Assembly: GCF_000424465.1 (NCBI RefSeq)
Contig: NZ_KE384196.1
Span: 149,071-213,070 of the forward strand
DNA length: 64,000 nucleotides
Direction of reading: 5' to 3'
DNA from: Butyrivibrio hungatei NK4A153
Lineage (GTDB): Bacteria > Bacillota > Clostridia > Lachnospirales > Lachnospiraceae
The notes beneath the pieces were generated by a model. It worked only from the letters and a program-made list of their open reading frames with translations. It did not search any database and was not told where the DNA came from. Both the position numbers and the translations under genes were made by a program. Shown here piece after piece: positions 7,725-16,500 of this stretch (position 1 is the stretch's first letter; every line of letters begins with the position of its first letter).

Positions 7725-8327
7725 ATGTTTATGAATAAAAAGAAAATTTTATTCAATGTAATACTTGCGGCATCAATGGCATTTGCTATTTTTGTTACTA
7801 ACGCTCTATGCCTTGAACTGGCGGCAGGAGAGGAACTTAAGGAAGCGACCGGCTGTACTTTTGTCCTTAATCCCGAATTTGTTCCGGCCGGAGTTAAAGG
7901 CTATTATGTAAATAAGTACAGACCTATGGAATCATCTTCCGTAAGCTATGTTGTTCACAATAACAGCAACGATTTTATGCTTACAAACAGGGAAAAAGCT
8001 GAGCAGGCAAGCGGCGAAAAGATTATAGACAGCTTGGCTAAGCTTGATAAGCATAAGTACGAAACTCTTGTTTCGGCCGGTTATGCGGCACAATATGGAG
8101 GAGATGTAGGTTTTAAAGTGGAATCTTTTGAACGCATAGAAATAGACGGCTATCCCGGTTACAAGATAGACGCCCACTATGAACCCGAAGGCTCTCAAGC
8201 TGTTTATCAGACTGTGTATATTATCAGATCCAAGTATCGTACGTTCACAATAACCTATCAGAGAGCTGCCGACGATGAATGCGAAGAAAGCTTTCAGATA
8301 AGCGCAAGTACGATAAGAGTTCACTAA
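7725..8327 (+). CDS. secreted protein, DUF4367-like
   Basis: About 200 residues. An N-terminal hydrophobic segment (IILFNV-like stretch to LCLELAAG) suggests a signal peptide or anchor. The rest is a beta-rich domain with aromatic, charged strands (GYYVNKYRPM, YKIDAHYEPEG, VYQTVYIIRSKYRTFTITYQ) that recalls the DUF4367/anti-sigma-like sensor domains of Clostridia. Either the ATG at 7725 or the one at 7731 fits; the ribosome site is weak. It stands alone between thrS and a convergent operon. Function unknown. Confidence 0.6.
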   Translation: MFMNKKKILFNVILAASMAFAIFVTNALCLELAAGEELKEATGCTFVLNPEFVPAGVKGYYVNKYRPMESSSVSYVVHNNSNDFMLTNREKAEQASGEKIIDSLAKLDKHKYETLVSAGYAAQYGGDVGFKVESFERIEIDGYPGYKIDAHYEPEGSQAVYQTVYIIRSKYRTFTITYQRAADDECEESFQISASTIRVH

Positions 8328-8343
8328 TATACTCTAGAAAAAA

Positions 8344-8886
8344 TCAGATATAAGCCGCAGTATAATTCTCGGCTTTCACAAGTATTTCATCCGTGAAAAG
8401 TCTTACCTGCAAAAGATCCCGGTTATCGGGATGATTTGATGCATCGTCAAGCATACTAAGCATTATATCTATCTGAACATCTTCGCATGTTCCGCGAAGA
8501 GACTCATATTTGCTTCTGATTTCCTGACGCATTTTTCCAAGACAAAAGAATGAACCCAGAAAATTATTGTCAGCAGCGAGCCATGCTCTGGCATTTTGCT
8601 CAAGAACTTTATGGTACGCGTAGCTGTCACCCAAACCACATGTGCCGAAGAAAACAACGTTTTTGCCATGCAGAGAGGAGATAAGGTCAATTATCTCCAG
8701 GCTGCATGAACCTCTGTTAATCCAGAAACCTATAAAATAAAGCTCTGCATCCAGAGTCCCGTTCCATGATCTTATGTCCACAAGCGCTTTATCATCTTTT
8801 GGACAAGCTATGGCATTATAAATTTCTTTTGCCAGCATAAGGGTGTTTCCTGTTTCACTGGCGTAAACTACCAGATATTTTTTCAT
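8344..8886 (-). CDS. flavodoxin-like protein
   Basis: 180 residues. The opening MKKYLVVYASETGNTLMLAKEI is a classical FMN phosphate-binding loop (T/S-x-T-G-N-T), followed by the FIGFWINRGSC and VVFFGTCGLGDSYAYH flavin-contacting loops. The shape and length fit the Flavodoxin_3 (BilS-like) family of anaerobes, which carry electrons in small flavoprotein pathways; the specific partner is not evident. It starts one base after the stop of the upstream minus-strand gene (8888-9292), so the two form an operon. Confidence 0.8.
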   Translation of the reverse strand: MKKYLVVYASETGNTLMLAKEIYNAIACPKDDKALVDIRSWNGTLDAELYFIGFWINRGSCSLEIIDLISSLHGKNVVFFGTCGLGDSYAYHKVLEQNARAWLAADNNFLGSFFCLGKMRQEIRSKYESLRGTCEDVQIDIMLSMLDDASNHPDNRDLLQVRLFTDEILVKAENYTAAYI

Positions 8887-8887
8887 G

Positions 8888-9292
8888 TTAAGCTTTCTTC
8901 TTAAATTCTGTCATACATTTGGGACATCGAACCATAATGTTTCCGGCGCCCCTTGGTATGCGTATCTTTTGTTTGCACTGCGGGCAGGTATAAATGTGAT
9001 AGTGTCTGTACTGTATAATTTTGTTGTGTTTCTTTCCGAAGAATAAACGGATCTTTTGTTCGGCCTTGATAAAACTCTCATTTTCTTTGTATCTCTTAGT
9101 GATATTTTTCGATAAAAGCCTGAAATATGAGTAGATCAATAACGCAAAGGCAACATAGTATAAGAAACCAAATGGTGAACAAAGCGAGACGATCAAAGCT
9201 ATTACTGACAATATCAAAAGAAACCTTGTGAGTTTGTCCATTCCGTAGGAACCGTAACGTCCTTGGAAAAATTGGGAGAAAATATTTCTCAT
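8888..9292 (-). CDS. small membrane protein with C-terminal zinc ribbon
   Basis: 134 residues. Two closely spaced hydrophobic segments (about residues 21-57) are followed by a basic linker and a C-terminal zinc ribbon, with CPQC near residue 109 and CPKC near 125. Homologues in Clostridia are annotated only as membrane or zinc-ribbon proteins. It is first in a two-gene minus-strand operon with the flavodoxin-like gene. The ATG at 9292 is preceded by AAGGAGAC. Confidence 0.7.
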   Translation of the reverse strand: MRNIFSQFFQGRYGSYGMDKLTRFLLILSVIALIVSLCSPFGFLYYVAFALLIYSYFRLLSKNITKRYKENESFIKAEQKIRLFFGKKHNKIIQYRHYHIYTCPQCKQKIRIPRGAGNIMVRCPKCMTEFKKKA

Positions 9293-9483
9293 TTTCGGTC
9301 TCCTTATTATGAAATTATATACAAAAGTCGGTGTAAAAAAACTTCACCGACATCATAATTGTACTGTCAGAATGCTATATATACAATGAACTTAAGGGGA
9401 AATTATTATAAAAAAACGATAAAACAGCGACTTTCAGGACCTTTATGTTCAAGAAAACCATGTTTTAGCGCTTTTTGCGCAGG
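9293..9483. other. divergent intergenic region
   Basis: Between two divergent operons. GTCGGTG/CACCGAC at 9329-9353 forms a hairpin around an A/T-rich loop in the leader of the minus-strand gene. I looked for a ydaO-type c-di-AMP riboswitch before trkA and did not find its conserved blocks. Confidence 0.45.
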
Positions 9484-9512
9484 TTGATTATTATCTGATT
9501 AAACAATATAAT
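9484..9512 (+). promoter_or_regulatory. trkAH promoter
   Basis: TTGATT at 9484-9489 and TATAAT at 9507-9512 are separated by 17 nt. The predicted transcript start is at about 9519, exactly where the following hairpin begins. Confidence 0.75.
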
Positions 9513-9517
9513 AATAG

Positions 9518-9552
9518 AGGTTGCTCAGGTTTTTTTGTTGGAGCAACCTTTT
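9518..9552 (+). promoter_or_regulatory. hairpin at the very 5' end of the trkAH mRNA
   Basis: AGGTTGCTC (9518-9526) pairs with GAGCAACCT (9541-9549) and is followed by a short T-run. It looks like an intrinsic terminator but lies directly at the predicted transcription start, so it may protect the 5' end or attenuate transcription. The ribosome site TGGAGGA is at 9564-9570. Confidence 0.55.
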
Positions 9553-9575
9553 AGTCTTTTATATGGAGGAATTAT

Positions 9576-10937
9576 ATGCAAATCATAGTAGTTGGCTGTG
9601 GAAATGTCGGCCAGACGCTTACTCAACAACTTAGCAAGGAGGGACATGATATAACGGTCATAGAGGAGAACAGCAATGTTCTTCAGTATGTGGTTAACAG
9701 TTATGATGTCATGGGAATAGTGGGTAATGGTGCCAGCTATTCCATAATGAAGGACGCAGGTATTGAGTCGGCGGATCTTATGATTGCTGTTACGGAGTCG
9801 GATGAACTTAATCTTCTTTGCTGTCTTATAGCAAAGAAAGCAGGTAACTGCCATACAATAGCCAGAGTTCGTAATCCGATCTATAAAAAAGAGATCAATT
9901 TCATCAAAGAAGAACTTGGTCTTTCAATGGTAATCAATCCCGAGGAAGCGGCGGCGGGAGAAGCGGACAGACTTCTTAAGTTCCCGTCTGCAACGAAGGT
10001 TGAAACTTTTTCAAGGGGAAGAGCGGAGCTCGTAAAGTTTATCGTTACCAAGAATCTAAGAATTTGCGATAAGGCTTTGAAAGATATCCCCGACGACCTT
10101 AAGAAACAGGTCATTATCTCCGTGGTATCACGTGACAATGAAGTATTCATTCCCGATGGTAACTTTATATTAAGGGCAGGGGATGAGATAACAATTTTCG
10201 GATCCGGCAGAAATACACTTGCTTTCTTTAGAAAGCTCGGGCTTCCGACAGCAAAGGTTCCTTCGACGATAATCGTAGGCGGAGGAGAGACAGGTTTTTA
10301 TCTGGCAAAAGAGCTCATGTCTATCGGAATCAAAGTTACGCTCTTTGAAAAAGACCCTGTAAGATGCAAGGAGCTTTCAGAGCTTCTTCCTCAGGCGCTT
10401 ATAATAAACGGAGACGGAACAGACAAAGATATGCTTCTTGAAGAGGGTATTACTTCTGTCGGTTCTTTTGTAGCTCTTACAAATCTTGATGAGGAGAATA
10501 TTATGCTCTCAATGTATGTTAAGAGCATAAATCCCAAGGCAAAGATCATTACCAAGGTTCATAGGGTAAATTATGGCGATATAATCGGTTCACTTGATAT
10601 AGGAAGTGTCATCTATCCCAAGAATATTACGGCGGACAGGATTGTTCAGTTCGTAAGAGGAATGTCTGCTTCCCAAGACAGTAATATCGAGACACTTTAC
10701 AAGCTCAACGATGAGCGTGTAGAAGCACTTGAGTTTATTGTCAGAAACGGAAGCCCTGTAATAGGAGTTCCTCTTGCACAGCTTAATCTTAAGAAAGGTA
10801 TTCTTATTGCCTGCATTAATCACTACGGAGAGATCATATCTCCAACAGGTGCAAGTGTGATAAAGGACAGAGATTCTGTTATCGTTGTTACGACACAAAC
10901 AGGATTAAAAGACATAAATGATATTTTGGAGAACTAA
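9576..10937 (+). CDS. trkA: Trk potassium uptake regulatory subunit TrkA
   Basis: Cytoplasmic nucleotide-binding subunit that gates the TrkH potassium channel-like transporter. It has two tandem RCK units: Rossmann motifs VVGCGNVGQTLTQQL at residues 5-19 and IIVGGGETGFYLAKEL near 230, each followed by an RCK_C (TrkA-C) domain with the ending pattern AGDEITIFG and DRDSVIVVT. The length (453) matches two-domain TrkA. It is followed after 3 nt by trkH, forming a K+ uptake operon. Confidence 0.95.
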   Translation: MQIIVVGCGNVGQTLTQQLSKEGHDITVIEENSNVLQYVVNSYDVMGIVGNGASYSIMKDAGIESADLMIAVTESDELNLLCCLIAKKAGNCHTIARVRNPIYKKEINFIKEELGLSMVINPEEAAAGEADRLLKFPSATKVETFSRGRAELVKFIVTKNLRICDKALKDIPDDLKKQVIISVVSRDNEVFIPDGNFILRAGDEITIFGSGRNTLAFFRKLGLPTAKVPSTIIVGGGETGFYLAKELMSIGIKVTLFEKDPVRCKELSELLPQALIINGDGTDKDMLLEEGITSVGSFVALTNLDEENIMLSMYVKSINPKAKIITKVHRVNYGDIIGSLDIGSVIYPKNITADRIVQFVRGMSASQDSNIETLYKLNDERVEALEFIVRNGSPVIGVPLAQLNLKKGILIACINHYGEIISPTGASVIKDRDSVIVVTTQTGLKDINDILEN

Positions 10938-10940
10938 AAA

Positions 10941-12386
10941 ATGAATTATTCAATGATCAGATACATTCTCTTCAGACTTATGAGAGTCATGGGATGTCTG
11001 TTTATGTTGCCGTTCGTGGTGGCAATAATCTATAAGGAATACGACAGCGCAGTGTCTTTCCTGGCGCTTGCGGCAGTTGCCATGATTGTCGGAGTCATTG
11101 GCTCTCGTAAAAAACCTTCAAACAAGGTTATCTATGCAAAAGAAGGCTTTTCCATTACGGCCGTGGCATGGATACTTATGAGTCTTTTGGGCGCGGTTCC
11201 TTTTGTTATTACCGGAGCTATTCCCAATTACATTGATGCTGTGTTTGAGACAATATCAGGTCTTACGACAACCGGAGGAAGTATTCTCACGAGTCTTGAC
11301 GGTATCGAATACAGTGTACAGTTTTGGAGGACATTTACTCACTGGATCGGTGGAATGGGAGTTTTGGTATTCCTTCTTGCAATCGTTCCGATGGCGGACG
11401 GCTACAGTATGCACCTTATGCGTGCGGAAAGCCCGGGGCCTGTTGTAGGTAAGATTGTTCCCAAGGTAAAAGATACTGCTAAAATTCTTTATCTTATATA
11501 TTTCGGAATCACGGTTGTTGAGATCATATGCCTGTTCCTTTCGGGAATGCCGCTTTACGATGCGATAACAATATCTTTTTCAACCGTTGGTACAGGCGGA
11601 TTTGCTGTTAATAACGCCGGTGTGGGCGGATATTCCGTATTAAGCCAGGCCATAATCATTGTATTCATGGCACTTTGCGGAGTAAACTTCACCGTTTACT
11701 ATTTTCTTTTGAACAAGAAGCCGAAAGAGGCTTTTGCAATAGACGAAGTAAAATTCTACTTCGGAACAATGTTTATAGCGGCGGCACTTATTGCTGTGAA
11801 TATTTACAGAGCGGGAGTTCTTAATAACGCAGGACTTTCGTTCCACCATTCGCTCTTTGCGGTTGTTTCCGTTATGACTACGACAGGTTTCGGAACACTT
11901 GACTTTGACAAGTGGCCGATGTTTTCCAAGATGATCCTGTGTATCTTGTCGCTTGTCGGAGCGTGTGCCGGTTCGACGGGCGGTGGTTTCAAATTCTCGA
12001 GAGCCATTATCGTAGTAAGGAACTTTAGGAATGAACTTAACTTTATTGTTCATCCCAAAGCTATCAAGAGAGTATATATGGACGGACATACGGTTGAAGG
12101 TACCACGGTCAAGTCTGTTTCTGCGTATCTTGGCCTGTATGTTATGACATTTATTGTTTCAACAATAATCGTTGCACTTGATAATTTTGATTTTCAGACC
12201 ACAGTAACCTCAGTTGCGGCTACTCTTAACAATATAGGACCCGGACTTGGAATGGTAGGTCCCATGGGCAATTATTCAGAGTTCTCTGCTTTGTCCAAAT
12301 TGGTTCTTATGTTTGATATGTTGGCGGGAAGACTCGAACTTTTGCCGATATTTATTATCATGAAACCTAAAACATGGCGTAGATAA
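10941..12386 (+). CDS. trkH: Trk potassium transporter membrane subunit
   Basis: 481 residues, four repeated membrane-pore-membrane units of the Trk/Ktr/HKT superfamily. Selectivity-filter-like loops are visible: SGLTTTGGS, FSTVGTGGF, SVMTTTGFGTLDF and TLNNIGPGLG, with conserved glycines lining the K+ path. Together with TrkA it imports potassium across the cytoplasmic membrane. The short cytoplasmic end KPKTWRR is typical. It is translationally close to trkA. Confidence 0.95.
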   Translation: MNYSMIRYILFRLMRVMGCLFMLPFVVAIIYKEYDSAVSFLALAAVAMIVGVIGSRKKPSNKVIYAKEGFSITAVAWILMSLLGAVPFVITGAIPNYIDAVFETISGLTTTGGSILTSLDGIEYSVQFWRTFTHWIGGMGVLVFLLAIVPMADGYSMHLMRAESPGPVVGKIVPKVKDTAKILYLIYFGITVVEIICLFLSGMPLYDAITISFSTVGTGGFAVNNAGVGGYSVLSQAIIIVFMALCGVNFTVYYFLLNKKPKEAFAIDEVKFYFGTMFIAAALIAVNIYRAGVLNNAGLSFHHSLFAVVSVMTTTGFGTLDFDKWPMFSKMILCILSLVGACAGSTGGGFKFSRAIIVVRNFRNELNFIVHPKAIKRVYMDGHTVEGTTVKSVSAYLGLYVMTFIVSTIIVALDNFDFQTTVTSVAATLNNIGPGLGMVGPMGNYSEFSALSKLVLMFDMLAGRLELLPIFIIMKPKTWRR

Positions 12387-12524
12387 GGCATTTGTAGAGA
12401 AATTGAATAAAATTTGCAATATTTTTGAAAAAATCTATTGGAATCTGTGTCCAAATTGTGATAAACTTTAGTTTATTCTGTGAAATAAAGGTTAAAAAAG
12501 TATAAAGTTTGTTTTGAGGTGAAG

Positions 12525-13112
12525 ATGAAAAGAGCAAGATGGGTGGTTATTGTTCTTGCTGTGGTATTTGTAGCTGTTTTGTCAGCCGTATGTCTGCATG
12601 TTTATAACAGACACGGTTCGAATCAGCAGGCAGCTGATAACGAAGATGCATACTATGCCGCAGAAGAAACACTTCTTAAGTATTTGGGCGTCGATGAAAA
12701 AAAGGATGATGCTTCCAATAGCGACGAAGAAATAGTTGCAGATTTGTCTACAAACAGCAGGTTTACTCAGAGGGTAACGGTTAAAGACGATAATGATGAG
12801 ATGCTCCCATACAGCGGAACGATAACAAAAGATACGGATTCATTTTATCCGGGAACATATGAGATATCATTTAATCAGAATGATCTATTGCCAAACAAGG
12901 CTACCGTTGAAGTTGAGATGGATGTATTAAAGGGCGATGAGGTCTATATACTTACCGGAGATAAGGATTCGGGTTATACGGAATATGCGGTTGTTACCGT
13001 AGATAAGTATAATACTGTCAGATTTTCAACGGATATGTTGCAGACATATACTCTGTCTACAACGAATATTGCTGCAGCACAGGAAGCTATGGCTGGCATT
13101 GCAGGTAATTGA
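12525..13112 (+). CDS. membrane-anchored hypothetical protein
   Basis: About 195 residues: a single N-terminal hydrophobic helix (VVIVLAVVFVAVLSAVCL), an acidic linker and an extracytoplasmic beta-rich domain (PYSGTITKDTDSFYPGTYEI, KATVEVEMDVL). ATG 12525 is preferred because GAGGTGAAG directly precedes it; the GTG at 12519 lies inside that ribosome site. A palindrome ATAAACTTTAGTTTAT at 12461-12476 lies upstream. I do not recognise the family. Confidence 0.6.
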   Translation: MKRARWVVIVLAVVFVAVLSAVCLHVYNRHGSNQQAADNEDAYYAAEETLLKYLGVDEKKDDASNSDEEIVADLSTNSRFTQRVTVKDDNDEMLPYSGTITKDTDSFYPGTYEISFNQNDLLPNKATVEVEMDVLKGDEVYILTGDKDSGYTEYAVVTVDKYNTVRFSTDMLQTYTLSTTNIAAAQEAMAGIAGN

Positions 13113-13113
13113 A

Positions 13114-13884
13114 TCAGTTTGAAAGTGCACCGGCGATAAGGAGCCTTATCACGTATAAAATGATGAGATGAACAGGGTAGAAAGCGTAGAACAGATATTT
13201 ATATCTGCCAAGCTTTTTACCTTGTTTTTGATTATACAGACATATGAGGAGAAAGGCGGGAAAGCTTTGCCATTCTGTGTTGTATGAAGCAATAACAAAA
13301 TATGCGGCAAGTACATTTAAAGGGAAAAGAGGCTTAAAGAAGCAGAATATCACTGCAAGAAAGACCCCATAGCATTTGTAGTCACTCTGCATGAAAGCGG
13401 CAGCGCCGGATGTGAGCAGGATAATGATGATGCCTGCGACCATTGCATAAGTGGCATTCAGATTCTTTTTTTGAAAATAATTACTTACGGCATCTACACT
13501 CCATAACGTGATAAGCGCAATAAAAAGAGTTATGCATACGTTATTGTTTTCAAGATGTAGTCCGCTGTAAAAGGCATAGTCGTAAGGAATCTCTGATATT
13601 AATGCAAAAACAAGCAGACTAATTGCGTATTTTAGTCTGCTTGAAGTATGTAGGAATCCTTCTGCGATGAGAAAGATAAAGAGAGGGAAAGAAGTCCTTC
13701 CTATAAATCTCATCGCCTTATATATCGTGTTAAGGGTATCAAAAGACATCCCCACGGGTAAAATGTCATCTTCTACCAGTGGAGCAATTATAGCTGCACC
13801 TATGTGGTCTATAAGCATTGTCACGCAAGCTATTATTTTTAGTGTGTTTCCTGATAATTTGCGGAAACTTGCAAAATTGTCCAT
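13114..13884 (-). CDS. TraX family membrane protein
   Basis: 256 residues with about eight transmembrane helices. It opens with SGNTLKIIACVTMLIDHIGA, the family signature containing the DHIG motif, then GRTSFPLFIFLIAEGF. TraX was first named from plasmid F, where it acetylates pilin; chromosomal Firmicutes copies are thought to be acyltransferase-like proteins acting on a surface substrate. It ends two bases after the convergent gene at 12525. It is downstream of thyA on the same strand (18-nt gap) and may share its transcript. Confidence 0.8.
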   Translation of the reverse strand: MDNFASFRKLSGNTLKIIACVTMLIDHIGAAIIAPLVEDDILPVGMSFDTLNTIYKAMRFIGRTSFPLFIFLIAEGFLHTSSRLKYAISLLVFALISEIPYDYAFYSGLHLENNNVCITLFIALITLWSVDAVSNYFQKKNLNATYAMVAGIIIILLTSGAAAFMQSDYKCYGVFLAVIFCFFKPLFPLNVLAAYFVIASYNTEWQSFPAFLLICLYNQKQGKKLGRYKYLFYAFYPVHLIILYVIRLLIAGALSN

Positions 13885-13902
13885 TAGTTTAAGTCAGCCT
13901 CG

Positions 13903-14754
13903 TCAGATTGCAATAGGAATGTCTTTGAGCTGCTCTCCGGCAACCTCGTAGTTTTCAAGTGACACGTCATTTCTTGTAAATTCGTAGAAATCTTTTATGT
14001 CCGGATTTAATGTGAATTTAGGAGCGGGAAGAGGAGTTCTCTTAATAAGCTCTTTTACAAGAGGAATGTGTCTGTCGTAGATGTGCGCATCTGCGATAAC
14101 GTGTACAAGTTCGCCGACGTTCATATCACAGACTTGAGCCAACATATGAACAAGAACTGCATACTGAACAACATTCCAGTTGTTTGCGGCAAGCACGTCT
14201 TGTGAGCGCTGATTGAGTACAGCGTTGAGCGTAAGTCTGTCTTCGCCCTTTTTCTGGGTGACATTGTAAGTTACGCTGTAAGCGCATGGGTACAGGTTCA
14301 TTTCGTGAAGATCTGAGAACACGTAAGTGTTTGTCATGATACGTCTGCTGAATGGATTGTTTTTTAGGTCATAGATGACTCTGTCGATCTGGTCGAACTC
14401 GCCTTCTCTGTATATGCTTTTTTGAGCAATCTGGTAGCCGTAGGCTTTTCCGATTGAGCCTGTTTCATCGGCCCATTCATCCCAGATATGGCTGTGAAGA
14501 TCGTTTATGTTGTTGCTCTTTTTCTGGTAGATCCAAAGTATCTCGTCGGTTGCGCTTTTAAGTGCGGTTTTTCTGAGAGTCATGATAGGAAACTCTTTGG
14601 AAAGATCGTATCTGTTCACGACACCGAATTTCTTTATGGTATAAGCGGAAGTTCCGTCCGGCCAGTGGGGGCGAACCTTCTCGCCTTCTGTTGATGTTCC
14701 GTTTTCCATGATATCGTTGCACATGGAAATAAAAATTTCATCGGCTTTTGACAT
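13903..14754 (-). CDS. thyA: thymidylate synthase
   Basis: Makes dTMP from dUMP with methylene-tetrahydrofolate. The 283-residue protein shows the folate-site motif SRRIMTNTYV, the catalytic cysteine in NLYPCAYSVTYNV, the RSQDVLAANNWNVVQYA dUMP-binding motif and DAHIYDRH. Histidine commonly follows the catalytic cysteine; here it is alanine, a substitution the family pattern tolerates. ATG 14754 has a strong AGGAGG 6-7 nt upstream, so the longer in-frame start at 14802, which overlaps the preceding gene, was rejected. The folate partner gene folA is nearby at 17688 on the other strand. Confidence 0.93.
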   Translation of the reverse strand: MSKADEIFISMCNDIMENGTSTEGEKVRPHWPDGTSAYTIKKFGVVNRYDLSKEFPIMTLRKTALKSATDEILWIYQKKSNNINDLHSHIWDEWADETGSIGKAYGYQIAQKSIYREGEFDQIDRVIYDLKNNPFSRRIMTNTYVFSDLHEMNLYPCAYSVTYNVTQKKGEDRLTLNAVLNQRSQDVLAANNWNVVQYAVLVHMLAQVCDMNVGELVHVIADAHIYDRHIPLVKELIKRTPLPAPKFTLNPDIKDFYEFTRNDVSLENYEVAGEQLKDIPIAI

Positions 14755-14780
14755 ACCGTTCCTCCTAAATTTATATAACG

Positions 14781-16385
14781 TTATTTTCCCCATTTGTCGC
14801 ATAATGCGATTATCTGATCTGCAAATTTTGCTTTATCTTTGTTTGTCATGCCTTCGCTCTTTGCGATTATGCCGACAAGTCTTGCACCGGCTGCTTTGAG
14901 TCTTGCATAGACATCGGATACGAGAGTGGCTTCCTTTGTCTTCTTGGGAATGGGAACAGCTTCTTTTATGAATGTTCCGGACACAAGGTCAAACTCGGTT
15001 CCGCTGTAAGGTGCATATGTATCGAATCCGTACTCGTCTCGTAGGAGTTTGGCAAAAGAGTTGCATACGCTGTCTTCACCGTGTACGACAAATACTTTTT
15101 TGGGACGCTTTTTGCTAAATCCGTTTATCCATTCAATAAGTCCGTTTTTATCGGCATGTCCCGAAAGTCCTTCAAGCTTGCAGATATCTGCCTTGACATC
15201 AACAGTTTCGCCAAAGAGTTTTATCTGTTCGGCGCCGTCAATGATAGTTCTTCCCGTTGTGCCGATCGATTGGTAGCCGACAAACAAAATCGTGCATTCT
15301 TCACGCCAGAGGTTGTGCTTTAAGTGGTGCCTTACACGGCCTGCCTCGCACATGCCTGATGCAGAGATGATAACCTTTGGCTCAGGATCCTCGTTGATGG
15401 CTCGTGATTCTTCTGTTGTGATGGCAAGATTAAGTCCCGGAAAAGTTATGGGATTTATCTTGCGCTTTACAAGTTCCATAGCCTCTTCATCGTAGCATTC
15501 GTAGCGGTTTTCATCGAATATCTCAGTTGCTTCAACGGCGAGCGGACTGTCTACAAATACCGGGAAATTCGGGAAGGATCTTACGAGTCCGTCCTTTTTT
15601 ATTTTCCTGATAAAGTATAGCATTTCCTGAGTTCTTCCGACGGCAAAAGAGGGGATGACAACATTTCCGCCTCTTGCAAAAGTTCTGTCAAGAATTTCCG
15701 ACAGTTCTTTTATGTAATCGGGTTTCTCAGTTCCGTGCAGTCTGTCACCGTAGGTTGATTCTATCAGAACATAGTCTGCGGAATCTGTAAGCTGTGGATT
15801 CTTTATCAGTGGCTGATCTTTGTTTCCGATGTCGCCGGAAAAGACAATTTTCTTGCTGATATTTTTTTCCGTAATCCATACTTCAATGCTGGCCGAACCG
15901 AGAAGGTGGCCGATGTCGGTGAAGCGTATCTTTATACCGTCGCAGACAGATATCTCATCTCCGTATTTACATGGGATAAAAGACTTGATCGTCTTTTCTG
16001 CATCTTCCATGGAATAGGTGGGCTCCATCCGCGTTATTTCTTTATTTCGCTTAGCTTTTCTGTTACGCCATTCGGCTTCCTGCATCTGAATATGTGCGCA
16101 GTCTCTGAGCATAATGTTGCACAGATCGCAGGTTGCGTCGGTTGAGTATATTTTTCCCCTGAATCCTTTGGCGTATAAAAGAGGAAGATTTCCCGAATGA
16201 TCCACGTGAGCGTGGGTGAGAAATACATAATCGATTTCGGGAGCTGAAACGGGAATCGGAACATTTTCGAAATAATCTTTGCCCTGTTCCATTCCGTAAT
16301 CTATAAGAATATTTTTTCCACAAGCGGAAAGTAAATGGCAACTGCCCGTTACTTCGTGGTCAGCGCCGATAAAGGTAAGTTTCAT
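14781..16385 (-). CDS. beta-CASP metallo-beta-lactamase ribonuclease
   Basis: 534 residues. Metallo-beta-lactamase metal motif THAHVDHSGNLPLL near residue 55, SGDIGN near 185, a beta-CASP domain (VIPSFAVGRTQEMLYFI, VFVDSPLAVEATEIF, VIISASGMCEAGRVRHHLKH) and a C-terminal RMMBL part (LEGLSGHADKNGLIEWI, VFVVHGEDS). This is the CPSF/Ysh1-like type seen in many bacteria, presumed to be an RNA endo- or exonuclease. The last ~50 residues form a helical tail. ATG 16385 with GGGGGAAA upstream is preferred over a start at 16415. thyA follows 26 nt later. Confidence 0.88.
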   Translation of the reverse strand: MKLTFIGADHEVTGSCHLLSACGKNILIDYGMEQGKDYFENVPIPVSAPEIDYVFLTHAHVDHSGNLPLLYAKGFRGKIYSTDATCDLCNIMLRDCAHIQMQEAEWRNRKAKRNKEITRMEPTYSMEDAEKTIKSFIPCKYGDEISVCDGIKIRFTDIGHLLGSASIEVWITEKNISKKIVFSGDIGNKDQPLIKNPQLTDSADYVLIESTYGDRLHGTEKPDYIKELSEILDRTFARGGNVVIPSFAVGRTQEMLYFIRKIKKDGLVRSFPNFPVFVDSPLAVEATEIFDENRYECYDEEAMELVKRKINPITFPGLNLAITTEESRAINEDPEPKVIISASGMCEAGRVRHHLKHNLWREECTILFVGYQSIGTTGRTIIDGAEQIKLFGETVDVKADICKLEGLSGHADKNGLIEWINGFSKKRPKKVFVVHGEDSVCNSFAKLLRDEYGFDTYAPYSGTEFDLVSGTFIKEAVPIPKKTKEATLVSDVYARLKAAGARLVGIIAKSEGMTNKDKAKFADQIIALCDKWGK

Positions 16386-16500
16386 GGCGTTTCCCCCTTT
16401 CAAATAGCATATCATAATTTCTTTGTGGAAAAAATAGGCGATATTTGGTAAAATAATTGCATTGACTTAATTAGTTAAGAAAAATTGGGAGATGTTTACT

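Noticed and set aside
9293..9575. ydaO c-di-AMP riboswitch before trkA
   Set aside because: The conserved blocks are missing; only a promoter and a small hairpin are seen.
13114..13884. Conjugative element indicated by TraX
   Set aside because: TraX-family genes are common on Firmicutes chromosomes and no other conjugation gene is present.
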